DNA from: Sideroxydans sp. CL21
GTDB taxonomy: Bacteria > Pseudomonadota > Gammaproteobacteria > Burkholderiales > Gallionellaceae
DNA: 64,000 nt
Reading direction: 5' to 3'
Assembly: GCF_902459525.1 (NCBI RefSeq)
Contig: NZ_LR699166.1
Location: 1,562,501-1,626,500 of the forward strand
Numbering within the stretch: the stretch's first letter is position 1; each line of letters begins with the position of its first letter. The position numbers were made by a program, and so were the translations under genes. The notes beneath the pieces were generated by a model. That model ran no database searches and had not been told where the DNA came from. It saw only the letters and a list, made by a program, of their open reading frames with translations. Shown one piece after another: positions 16,789 to 25,368 of this stretch.

Positions 16789-17454
16789 TTAAAGTTCAGC
16801 GAAGTGCTGAAGAGCGGACTTATCAGTGACTTCGATAAGTTCTCGTGACAGCATCACCCAGCCCTGATCGGCAAATCCCTTCAGCAAGCGACTGACGATC
16901 TCGCGTGCGCTGCCGAGTTCGTCGGCCAGGGCTTGATGTGTCGTATGTAGCGGGTTGGGTTTCGCAACAAGCAGGGCGGCGAGACGTTGATCCAGTTTCT
17001 GGAAGGCGACCGCGGAAACCAGCTGCATCAGGTCAGTCAGGCGGTCGGAGAAGAGGTGAAACACATAATTGCGGAACGCGTCATTTTTTGCCAGCAACGC
17101 GTGAAATGAAGGAGCGGGCAACACCACCATTTCCAGCGACTGTTCGACGATTCCTCGCGCCTGATAGCGCGTATGTCCAAGCAGACAACTGCTGGTGAGG
17201 ATGCAACTTTCACCGGGTGCGATACGGTAGAGTTGCAATTCACGCCCGTTCGGGGCAGTTTTGATGACACGAATGCTGCCGGAAAGCAGCATAGGAAAGC
17301 CCTGGCAAGGTTGGTTCTCGTCGAATACTACTGTTCCCGCCACCAGCGGCATGACCATCGCAGCAGCCAACAACGCATCCAATTCCGCTGCCGGCAGCTC
17401 GGCCAGCGTCGGGTAGAGCTGCAATACACGAGTGCGAAGATCCGGGGTCAGCAT
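16789..17454 (-). CDS. Crp/Fnr family transcriptional regulator
   Basis: 221 residues: a cyclic-nucleotide-binding-like beta barrel (about 20-115), a dimerisation helix and a winged helix-turn-helix. In the recognition helix GSAREIVSR, R184, E185 and R189 align with R180, E181 and R185 of E. coli CRP, so a TGTGA half-site is expected. The ligand pocket lacks the CRP consensus for cAMP and instead has GESCILTSSCLLG with C84 and C90, raising the possibility of redox, metal or NO sensing. Its start is directly adjacent to the lysS stop, and the perfect CRP-type site at 16311 is close by. Ligand unknown. Confidence 0.9.
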   Translation of the reverse strand: MLTPDLRTRVLQLYPTLAELPAAELDALLAAAMVMPLVAGTVVFDENQPCQGFPMLLSGSIRVIKTAPNGRELQLYRIAPGESCILTSSCLLGHTRYQARGIVEQSLEMVVLPAPSFHALLAKNDAFRNYVFHLFSDRLTDLMQLVSAVAFQKLDQRLAALLVAKPNPLHTTHQALADELGSAREIVSRLLKGFADQGWVMLSRELIEVTDKSALQHFAEL

Positions 17455-18957
17455 TTATTCCGGCCGCATGTGCGGGAACAAAATCACATCCCGGATATTG
17501 GCGCTGTCGGTGAGCAGCATCACCAGGCGGTCGATGCCGATGCCTTGTCCGGCCGTTGGCGGCAGGCCGTATTCCAAAGCGCGGACAAAATCGCTGTCCT
17601 TGAACATTGCTTCTTCATCCCCCGCATCTTTTGCAGCCACCTGCGCATCGAAGCGGGCTTCCTGATCTTCCGCATCGTTCAATTCGGAGAAGCCGTTGGC
17701 GATCTCGCGCCCGACGATGAACAGCTCGAAACGTTCGGTGATCTCGGGATGGGCGTCGCTGCTGCGCGCCAGCGGCGAAACTTCGATCGGATAATCGATG
17801 ATGAAGGTAGGCTCGAACAAGTGTGACTCAGCCAGTTCCTCGAACAGGGAAAGCTGCAAGCCGCCGATACCGTCTTCGGGTTTGTATTTCGCTTTCAGGT
17901 CCTGCAGTTCGTTGATGAGGAACTCTCGGTTGTTCAACTGCGCATCGGTGAACTGCGGATGATATTTCTGGACGGCCTGCACCATGGTCAGACGGTGGAA
18001 AGGTTTTCCCAGGTCCAGTTCCTTGCCCTGATACGTGATGACGGTGGTGCCCAGCACTTTGAGCGCCACTTCGGCGAACAGCTTTTCGGTGAAACCCATC
18101 AGGTACTTGTAATCGCGATAGGCCTCGTAGAACTCGATCATGGTGAACTCGGGGTTGTGACGGGTGGAAACCCCCTCGTTGCGGAAGTTGCGGTTGATCT
18201 CGAATACTTTCTCGAAGCCGCCCACGACCAGGCGTTTCAGGTACAGTTCAGGCGCAATGCGCAGATACATCTTCATATCCAGGGCATTGTGATGTGTTTC
18301 GAAGGGCTTGGCCGATGCCCCGCCGGGAATGGGATGCATCATCGGCGTTTCCACTTCCAGATAGCCGTGCCGCACGAAGAAATCGCGGATGGCCTGGATG
18401 ATCCGGGTGCGGGCGACGAAGACTTTGCGCGAATCCTCGTTGGTGATGAGATCGAGGTAGCGCTGGCGGTATTTCTGTTCCTGATCGGACAGGCCGTGAA
18501 ATTTTTCCGGTAGCGGACGCAGCGCCTTGGTCAGAAGACGTACTTGTGTTACACGCACAGAAAGCTCGCCGGTCTTGGTTTTGAACAGCACGCCGACCGC
18601 GCCGAGTATGTCGCCAAGATCGTAATGTTTGAACTCGGCATGCGCCTCTTCGCCGACCTCGTTATTGCTGATGAACAGCTGGATGCGTCCACTCATGTCC
18701 TGGATAGTGGCGAAGCTGGCCTTGCCCATCACGCGCTTCAGCATCATGCGTCCGGCAACGGCAACCGGTATCTGCGCAGCTTCCAGTTCGTCGTGTGTCT
18801 TCTCGCCGAAATCGGCATGCAGATCGCCTGCCAGGTTCTGGCGGTCGAAATCGTTGGGGAAGGCTACGCCTTTCTCACGGATCGCCTTCAACTTGGCGCG
18901 GCGTTCCGCAATGATCTGGTTCTCGTCCTGGACTGGGATAATGGGTTCGTTGCTCAT
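17455..18957 (-). CDS. lysS: Lysyl-tRNA synthetase, class II
   Basis: 500 residues, the normal length. An OB-fold anticodon-binding domain (about residues 60-170) is followed by the class II catalytic core with motif 1, motif 2 ([18 protein letters not shown]) and motif 3 ([18 protein letters not shown]). It activates lysine and charges tRNA-Lys. In many gamma- and betaproteobacteria lysS directly follows prfB; here three SMC-module genes lie between them. The ATG at 18957 has only a weak ribosome-binding site. Identity is secure. Confidence 0.98.
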   Translation of the reverse strand: MSNEPIIPVQDENQIIAERRAKLKAIREKGVAFPNDFDRQNLAGDLHADFGEKTHDELEAAQIPVAVAGRMMLKRVMGKASFATIQDMSGRIQLFISNNEVGEEAHAEFKHYDLGDILGAVGVLFKTKTGELSVRVTQVRLLTKALRPLPEKFHGLSDQEQKYRQRYLDLITNEDSRKVFVARTRIIQAIRDFFVRHGYLEVETPMMHPIPGGASAKPFETHHNALDMKMYLRIAPELYLKRLVVGGFEKVFEINRNFRNEGVSTRHNPEFTMIEFYEAYRDYKYLMGFTEKLFAEVALKVLGTTVITYQGKELDLGKPFHRLTMVQAVQKYHPQFTDAQLNNREFLINELQDLKAKYKPEDGIGGLQLSLFEELAESHLFEPTFIIDYPIEVSPLARSSDAHPEITERFELFIVGREIANGFSELNDAEDQEARFDAQVAAKDAGDEEAMFKDSDFVRALEYGLPPTAGQGIGIDRLVMLLTDSANIRDVILFPHMRPE

Positions 18958-19145
18958 GGTGATATGGATAGTGGGTTAATTTTTTTGCGGCGTGAAATAT
19001 AGCACAGGGGCGGGGTTTTCAGGACTACAGATACCCCTGCCGACCTCCGTTTTTGACTCCGCTCCGTCCCTTTGGTTGCAGCCCGGCAGGAGTGTTGGCA
19101 AGGCATGGTCGATGGTGGGAGGGCTGTTGAGCCTTGATGTGCATC

Positions 19146-21911
19146 TCAAGACCGCTCGCGCACCAGCACCTTCACGCTCGGTGCCCAGGCGTCTGTCGGC
19201 TTCTTCTTGAAAGTCACCAGCGTGAGCATGGACGGGTCATACACGCCGACGTTGTGGGTAACCGGCGTGGTCAGCAGGTATTGGGCGCGGGTGGCCTTGA
19301 GGAACTTCGCCACACGTTCGATGTTGACGATGTCGAGGTGGGCGAAAGGTTCGTCGATGAACACGAAGCCGCCGGGACGGGATTCCTCCATCATCAGCGC
19401 CACCAGCAGGATCAGCGACTTCATTACCTGCTGTCCGCCGGACGCATCGCCGTCGTTCATGCCCATGTAGCCCTTGTCGTCGAAGTTGAAACGTACCGCG
19501 AGACCGGCCTGCGCGAGCGACAGGTCGTTGTTTTCGAGCAGCACCTGCTCGTGATCGACCTTGATGCCCGCCAGTTCGCCCAGCAGCTTGATGTTTTTCA
19601 CGTAACGCCCGACGGTGTGGCGCAGCACCGCGATGTACTGCTCGCGTGCCGTCTCGGTCTGGGTGCGCGCCATTTCGTTGTCGCGGCGGCGTGTGGTGAG
19701 GTCGCCTTCCATGCGCCGGTAATCGTCGCGTATCTTGTCGCGCAGGGCGACCACGGTGTCGTCGGTCTCCCACGACTCTTCCTTGAAGCGGTATTCGATC
19801 TCTTCGATGCGGCGGTCTATGTTGGTGGTGTCGCGGAACTTCTCGGCGATCTGCTGGTTGGCTGACTCATCGCACCAGCCTGCCGGGAACTGCTTGCGGT
19901 TGTGGCGCAATGTTTGCAGGCGGCGGATTTGCTCCTCGCGTGCCGCACGGTTTTCTTTGCCGGAGATTTCTTTTTCCAGAGTTTGCAGCGCGAACTGGAT
20001 TTTCTGCGAGCTGGTGTAGGCCGCAGTGACGGCCTTGTCGGCCTGTTCGCGCTCCTGCTGCGCCTGCAACACGGAGTTGTCGCGGCGGCGCAGTACCAGC
20101 GCATCGTAGTGCTTGCGTGCCTCGGCAAACTCCGCCGCACGGGCGGCGAGCTGCGCACTGGCGCTGACCCCGGCCAGTTGTGCCTGCTGGTTGCGGATGC
20201 GGGCCGTGAGGTCGTCGCGCTGTCCGCGCAACGGGGCGATGCTTTTCTCGATGCTGCTGCGTTGTTCGCGCAAGGCTTCCAGCCGCGCCTTGCCGAAGCG
20301 TGCCTGTTCCTGTGCGGCGTAACGCCCGCCACGGCGTTCGCGCAGATAGCCCTGGCGCGTGATCCAGTCTTCGCCGCGCGGCAGCTTGGCACCGGCCACG
20401 GCATCTTCCACGCGGCGTGTGCGTTCCAGCGTGTGCAACAGCCATTCCGGAACGGGCTTGGTGAAACGCACCACTTCCAGCAACGAGCCTTTTGGTGGAA
20501 GACCTGCAGGCATACAATCCGGCACGATGAAGTGGCGGTAGCGCAGCTTTTCGCCCAGCGCCATCGCTGCTTCCGTATCCTTCTCTTTTGCGAGCAGCAC
20601 AATGTGCGCGGAAGGCGCGAGCACGGCCTCCACGGCGGCTTGCCAGGAGGGATCGGCAATCTCCACCACGTCGGCGAGCAGGTCATGCGCGATACCGGCC
20701 TGGGTCAAAGCCTGGCGGAAGGCAGCGACATCCACCGGATCGGCACGGCGTCCCGCAGCAAGGTTCTCCAGCATCTCGTCGAGCTGACGCAACTTTTGTT
20801 CCTGCTCCGCTATGCGCACCAGCAGGTTGGCGCGTTCGCTTTCCATGTGTTCGATTTCGCGCGCGTCGGCGAGCTTGCCGCTTTCTTTGGCTTGGGCCTG
20901 TTGTTCCAGACGCTTCTGCTGTTCAACGATGGTTTCCCAGCGCCCGAGTTCGCGGTTCAGTTCGTTCAGCGCGCGTTGCTGGTTCTGTTCGCTGTCGGTG
21001 GCGGCCTGGCGGCGCAGTTGCGCGGCTTCCAGCGCCTGTTGCTGCATCTGCAATTCCAGCTGCAATTCCTTGCGTTCGACGCGCTTGGCGCGCCACTCTT
21101 TGCGCATGGATTGCAGGGTGCGCCGCGCATTGTCGGTTTCTCGTTGCAGCAGGTAGTGCTCAAGGCGCGGGCGCGTCTCGGAGAACAGGTCGGTGCGCTC
21201 CTGGTTGAGGCGGTGCCACTCCAGATAGCGGTTCACCTTCTGCTCGTGCTTTTCCAGATTGTTGCCCAGCGCTTCCAGTTGGTTTTGTGCCGCATCCAGT
21301 TCGCGTGAAGTGTGTTCCTGATGGTGGCGCGCTTCCTGGTAGCGTTCCAGCACTTCCTTGTCGCCGAACACCTGGAACACCAGGTCGAGCAAGTCCTTGT
21401 GCGACAGTTCGCACAGCTTGTCGGTCTGGCCCTGTTCCAGCGACAGCACGCGGGCGATAGCGGGGGACAATCCGGCGCTGTGCAGGATGCGCTGGTAGTC
21501 GCGCACGCCGAACTCTTCCCCTTTCTGTTCGATCTCTTGCAGGCTCACTTCGCCGTCGGCGATCCAGTATTTGCGCGACCAGTCGCCGCCTTTCTTGTCG
21601 ATGCGGCAGGCCAGCGTGATCTTGTCCTGCTGGTAGGGCAGGCGGAACGGGCGATAGCTCGCACCGGGCGGGCACCGGTTGTCCACCACGCCGCGCAGCC
21701 AGCAGAAGTCTTCGCCGTTGCGGCGCACGTAGCGTTTGTAATCGCGCTTCTTCGAGCATTCCAGCGCCAGCAGCGTACGCATAGCGTCGAGCAGCGTGGT
21801 CTTGCCGGAGCCGTTCGGTCCCGAGATTGTGATGATGGGTGCATCCAGCGGCAGCTTGAAATTGCGCCAGTAGTCCCAGTGGACTGTTTCCAGCTCCATC
21901 AACCTAAACAT
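19146..21911 (-). CDS. SMC-like ATPase of an Mks/Jet (condensin-type) module
   Basis: 921 residues. The N-terminus has a Walker A P-loop (GPNGSGKTTLL, residues 31-41), followed by a long coiled coil (about 180-390), a hinge-like globular part (about 395-520), a second coiled coil, and a C-terminal ABC signature SGGQQ near residue 822 with Walker B FVFIDEP near 848. This layout is that of MksB/JetC/MukB-type SMC proteins. The start at 21911 has a GGAGGG ribosome-binding site. Its two upstream partners have the size and order of the KITE and kleisin subunits. It could act in chromosome organisation or in plasmid defence; the sequence alone does not decide. Confidence 0.78.
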   Translation of the reverse strand: MFRLMELETVHWDYWRNFKLPLDAPIITISGPNGSGKTTLLDAMRTLLALECSKKRDYKRYVRRNGEDFCWLRGVVDNRCPPGASYRPFRLPYQQDKITLACRIDKKGGDWSRKYWIADGEVSLQEIEQKGEEFGVRDYQRILHSAGLSPAIARVLSLEQGQTDKLCELSHKDLLDLVFQVFGDKEVLERYQEARHHQEHTSRELDAAQNQLEALGNNLEKHEQKVNRYLEWHRLNQERTDLFSETRPRLEHYLLQRETDNARRTLQSMRKEWRAKRVERKELQLELQMQQQALEAAQLRRQAATDSEQNQQRALNELNRELGRWETIVEQQKRLEQQAQAKESGKLADAREIEHMESERANLLVRIAEQEQKLRQLDEMLENLAAGRRADPVDVAAFRQALTQAGIAHDLLADVVEIADPSWQAAVEAVLAPSAHIVLLAKEKDTEAAMALGEKLRYRHFIVPDCMPAGLPPKGSLLEVVRFTKPVPEWLLHTLERTRRVEDAVAGAKLPRGEDWITRQGYLRERRGGRYAAQEQARFGKARLEALREQRSSIEKSIAPLRGQRDDLTARIRNQQAQLAGVSASAQLAARAAEFAEARKHYDALVLRRRDNSVLQAQQEREQADKAVTAAYTSSQKIQFALQTLEKEISGKENRAAREEQIRRLQTLRHNRKQFPAGWCDESANQQIAEKFRDTTNIDRRIEEIEYRFKEESWETDDTVVALRDKIRDDYRRMEGDLTTRRRDNEMARTQTETAREQYIAVLRHTVGRYVKNIKLLGELAGIKVDHEQVLLENNDLSLAQAGLAVRFNFDDKGYMGMNDGDASGGQQVMKSLILLVALMMEESRPGGFVFIDEPFAHLDIVNIERVAKFLKATRAQYLLTTPVTHNVGVYDPSMLTLVTFKKKPTDAWAPSVKVLVRERS

Positions 21912-22001
21912 TAGGATCCCTCCATGAATTCATTTTGCGGGCGAATCGCGGCGTCGCGTGCTCGTTCGCGCCTCGCCTATCCATCAGATATGTCTCGTTG
22001 C

Positions 22002-22727
22002 TCACTGCGCGGCTCCTTGCGCTTCATCCCGCAAAAGTGAATTCCTGGACGAGTCCTCGTTATGCAACTCTTCAAGCGTGACATCGCGCAGGATGCCGCG
22101 CTGTTTCAGCAGATCGGATAGCGCGCCTTGCAGAATGCGCGGCGCCATCTCGGCGTAGTCGAAAGCGAGATCGAGCAGCGGCCCTTCGTGGATCACCTTG
22201 TTCTTGCGCTCGATGAAGCCGAGGCGCGACAGTTGCGGCAGCGCGAACTGTTGCAGGCGTGCCTTGCCGCCCAGCAGCTTGCCGTAGTCTTCCAGCAGCA
22301 GGTTTTCGGCGATGCCGCGCGAGGCCTCGTGCGCGAGGGGGGTGAGTTTTACGGTCTCGAACATCTCGCCTTGTTCTTCCTTCTGCGTGGCTTCACCGGA
22401 CAGTTGACGTTCGCGCTTGGGCAGGATGATCAGCGCCCACAGAATCACCAGCAGCGCCACGGCATCCTTGGGCAGGCCGAGGTTGCTGGATTGCCAGGTG
22501 TCGTTCTGCTCGAACACAGCGCTTTCGCATTCACGCGTGAGGGCGATGCCGACATGGGCAGAGAAGGGGTGCGCCAGCAGGCGCAGGCCGCTGGCGGCGA
22601 GGCGTTGTTCCACTTCGTCGCGGAAGCTGGCATCGACCAGCAGGCGGCGCACTTCCTTGTCTTCGCGCGGCAGGTAGCGCAACGCCAGGAGGCGTGCGAT
22701 CAGGCGGGCGGCGTGATCCTGGTTCAT
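22002..22727 (-). CDS. MksE/JetB-like accessory subunit
   Basis: 241 residues, mostly helical with winged-helix character and acidic C-terminus. It has no catalytic motif. It lies between the SMC ATPase and the kleisin-like gene, in the order expected for kleisin, KITE and SMC subunits of MukBEF, MksBEF and Wadjet operons. The assignment therefore rests on size and context, and the gene should be tested by structure-based comparison. A GAGGAA ribosome-binding site precedes the ATG. A dispersed repeat lies between this gene and the kleisin-like gene. Confidence 0.6.
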   Translation of the reverse strand: MNQDHAARLIARLLALRYLPREDKEVRRLLVDASFRDEVEQRLAASGLRLLAHPFSAHVGIALTRECESAVFEQNDTWQSSNLGLPKDAVALLVILWALIILPKRERQLSGEATQKEEQGEMFETVKLTPLAHEASRGIAENLLLEDYGKLLGGKARLQQFALPQLSRLGFIERKNKVIHEGPLLDLAFDYAEMAPRILQGALSDLLKQRGILRDVTLEELHNEDSSRNSLLRDEAQGAAQ

Positions 22728-22782
22728 GTTGAATTCCTCAGTAAATCAGATGGAGATGGTGAAGTTGAAAAATGCGGCACCA

Positions 22783-22880
22783 GTCCTCCGTTCGTGGTGA
22801 GCCTGTCGAACCATGATCGGAGGACGGCAGACATCTGCGGCTCGCATAGATGCCCTTCGACAAGCTCAGGGCGAACGGAT
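22783..22880. repeat. Dispersed palindromic repeat (REP-like), two inverted cores
   Basis: GTCCTCCG (22783-22790) and CGGAGGAC (22818-22825) bracket the core TTCGTGGTGAGCCTGTCGAA. After a short gap, a second core, CCCTTCGACAAGCTCAGGGC, ends with CGAACGGA around 22873-22880, giving an inverted copy of the first. Cores of this form recur widely between genes in Proteobacteria. The first 18 bases match 12225-12242 exactly. It sits in the gap of an otherwise tight operon. Confidence 0.85.
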
Positions 22881-22917
22881 ATTTCCAAATATTCGGAAAA
22901 TGATTCGGGCGCCAGGT

Positions 22918-24177
22918 TCATGCCCTACTTTCCGGTTCGATGTAGCCGTCGCTCATGGCGGCAACTTCATCGCGTCCTATGGTTTTCAGTTCCAAACTTT
23001 CATTCCAGCGCAGGCTCAATGGCAGGTGCGCCAAAGGAGCCAGTTCGGGATCGACGTTTTGTTCACCGAGGAAAGACAGCAGCGACAGGCGATACGAGGC
23101 ATCGCTGAAATTGCCGCCGACGATGCCGTCGGCCAGATTCATCGGCGCGTCCAACCCGGCCAGCAGGCGCGTCAGCGCAGCCAGTTGATAGGGCGGTTCA
23201 TGCTGGATGTCGTCCACGTATTCAACTTCGGCGGGGGCTGGCATGGCGGAGACGCGGCGGTTGGGCTGTTCGCGTGCGACGAATTCCTCGGTGTTGTCCA
23301 GCATCACGTCGGGCAGGATGAAAGTGCATTCGGGCGTAATCGAAAGTTGTTCGGCGGCGAGACCAGCCAGTTCGTCCACATTGCGCTCCTTGAGCCATGC
23401 CGCGAGTTCGGAGGAACTGAGGCCGCCGTGCGACAGGTGCACCTGCTGGCGCGAGATTTCGGCCAGCTCGCGCTGAAATACCGACGACATGCGCATGATG
23501 CGTGACTGGCGCGAACCGATCTCCTGCGCGAGTCGCCAGCTGGCATCGTCGGCAAAGCCATCGGCGGAGAGATTGCGCAACACTTCGTTGGCTTTTTCCA
23601 TCCACTGCCACACCGAGGCCAGTTTGCTCTGTGCGGCACGCAGGCGAAACTCGGAGCCTGAGGCGACGGCTTGCGAGAATTCTTCTTCCAGTTCGGCCAG
23701 CCGCGCGAGCAGGTGCGCCAATGCTTCCGGCGACAGCTTGCCCACGGCAGCGCCGGCTGCGATCTGGGCGGCAAAGAATTCGCCGTCCTGTTCGGTGCTG
23801 AACGACAGCAGGCTGGAAAGCGAGGACAGCACCATGCGTCCGGCGGAGGAGATCTGGTAAACGTGGCGCTCGTTGTCCCACAACAGCAACTCGTGATCGC
23901 GCAGGCGGCCGAGCACGGTGTTGAGCTTGGACTGGTTGATGAAGGCGAAGTGACTTTGCAGATCGCGCGGCGTCCATTCCGGCGCACTGGCGCGCAAGCC
24001 GATTTCGCGCAGCACCATCAGTCGCACCATCACTTCGTCGTCGCCGCCGCGGAACAGCGCGATCATCGCACCAATCAGCGGCTTGGCTTCAAACAGGGGA
24101 AAGAACTGCGGCACGTCGGCGGGTTCAACCCCGTCGACAAAAAACTCGGCGAGTCCGTTGTCTTGCTGCACGGACAT
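22918..24177 (-). CDS. Kleisin-like subunit (MksF/JetA-like)
   Basis: 419 residues, largely helical with a coiled-coil middle (about 150-240). The N-terminal portion looks like a winged helix (FPLFEAKPLIGAMIALFRGG, then APEWTPRDLQSHFAF). These features, together with the position as first gene before the KITE-like and SMC-like genes, match MksF/JetA kleisins. It starts 3 bases after the prfB stop with no clear ribosome-binding site, so translation is probably coupled to prfB. No catalytic motif is visible. No JetD-type (toprim) gene accompanies the module. Confidence 0.62.
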   Translation of the reverse strand: MSVQQDNGLAEFFVDGVEPADVPQFFPLFEAKPLIGAMIALFRGGDDEVMVRLMVLREIGLRASAPEWTPRDLQSHFAFINQSKLNTVLGRLRDHELLLWDNERHVYQISSAGRMVLSSLSSLLSFSTEQDGEFFAAQIAAGAAVGKLSPEALAHLLARLAELEEEFSQAVASGSEFRLRAAQSKLASVWQWMEKANEVLRNLSADGFADDASWRLAQEIGSRQSRIMRMSSVFQRELAEISRQQVHLSHGGLSSSELAAWLKERNVDELAGLAAEQLSITPECTFILPDVMLDNTEEFVAREQPNRRVSAMPAPAEVEYVDDIQHEPPYQLAALTRLLAGLDAPMNLADGIVGGNFSDASYRLSLLSFLGEQNVDPELAPLAHLPLSLRWNESLELKTIGRDEVAAMSDGYIEPESRA

Positions 24178-24180
24178 GAA

Positions 24181-25285
24181 TTAAACGCCTTGCTTCAGGC
24201 TGGCCTCGATGAAGGGATCGAGATCGCCGTCGAGCACCTTTTGCGTGTTGGAGATTTCGACGTTGGTGCGCAGGTCCTTGATGCGGGACTGGTCGAGCAC
24301 GTAGGAGCGGATCTGGTGGCCCCAGCCCACGTCGGTCTTGGTTGCTTCCAGCTTGTCGGATTCGGCCTGGCGCTTGCGCAACTCAAGTTCGTACAGGCGC
24401 GACTTCAGCATGGACATCGCCTCGGCCTTGTTGCGGTGCTGCGAACGGTCGCTTTGACATTGCACAACGGTGTTGGTCGGGATGTGGGTGATGCGGATGG
24501 CTGAGTCGGTCTTGTTGATGTGCTGACCACCCGCGCCGGACGCGCGGAAGGTGTCGATGCGCAAATCGGCAGGGTTGATGTCCACTTCGATGGAATCATC
24601 CACTTCGGGGGAAACAAACAGGCTGGCGAAGGAGGTGTGGCGGCCGCCCGAGGAATCGAAAGGCGACTTGCGTACCAGGCGGTGCACGCCGGTTTCGGTG
24701 CGCAGGTGGCCATAAGCGTATTCCCCCTCGACTTTGAGCGAGGCGCTGCGGATACCGGCGACATCGCCGTCGGTCTGTTCCAATATCTCGGTCTTGAAAC
24801 CCTTGCGTTCGCAATATCTGAGGTATTGGCGCAACAGCATCGAGGCCCAGTCGCAGGCTTCGGTGCCGCCGGCTCCGGCCTGGATGTCGATGAAGCAGTT
24901 GTTCGGGTCTGCCGGGTTGGAAAACATGCGGCGGAATTCGAGCGCGGCAACGCGCTTCTCGACATCTGCCACATCGGTGGCAATGCTCAACAGGCTGTCA
25001 TCGTCATTCTCGGCCTGTGCCATTTCGAACAGTTCGGCCGCATCCTCGAGGTTCTGGCCGATCTGGGTCAGGCCGAACACCACGTCTTCCAGCGACTTGC
25101 GTTCGCGGCCCAATTCCTGAGCGCGTTTCGCGTCGTTCCAGATGGCGGGGTCTTCTGCGAGTACGGCGACTTCAGCTAAACGTTCCTGTTTGCCGTCGTA
25201 GTCAAAGATACCTCCGAAGTTCGACGTTGCGGGTACGCAAGTCTTGGATTTTATTCGTCAGGGCGTTGAGTTGTTCGGCTTCCAT
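24181..25285 (-). CDS. prfB: Peptide chain release factor 2, programmed +1 frameshift
   Basis: Translation begins at the ATG at 25285; codon 28 is an in-frame TGA (25202-25204). A +1 shift at CTT-TGA-C restores the long frame, giving a 367-residue RF2. The catalytic GAGGQ motif ([12 protein letters not shown]) and the SPF stop-codon-recognition motif ([10 protein letters not shown]) are intact. RF2 reads UGA and UAA, and low RF2 levels promote the frameshift, which autoregulates the gene. The shift site is flanked by a Shine-Dalgarno-like element, as in E. coli. Annotation programs often truncate this gene to the 310-residue second frame. It belongs to a recJ-prfB-lysS order, here with insertions. 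Confidence 0.98.
25201..25216 (-). promoter_or_regulatory. prfB programmed frameshift signal
   Basis: On the minus strand the sequence is CGGAGGTATCTTTGAC: an internal Shine-Dalgarno element (GGAGG) three bases before the slippery CTT-TGA-C. This is the classical +1 shift signal conserved in bacterial prfB. Confidence 0.97.
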
Positions 25286-25368
25286 TTGTGTGTGTTCTAT
25301 CGCTGCTTGGAAAGTCGGCGATTATACACGTCCTCAGCGTCGCAAAGGAGTCGAAGCCGTGCGCCGTG

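Noticed and set aside
19902-21308. Long 468-codon plus-strand open frame opposite the SMC-like gene
   Set aside because: Antisense to a gene with clear Walker A, signature and Walker B motifs; its composition is a mirror of the GC-rich coding strand and no motif or ribosome-binding site supports it.
25202-25204. In-frame TGA in prfB as a pseudogene or sequencing error
   Set aside because: The CTT-TGA-C context with GGAGG upstream is the conserved RF2 frameshift signal, and the downstream frame has all functional motifs.
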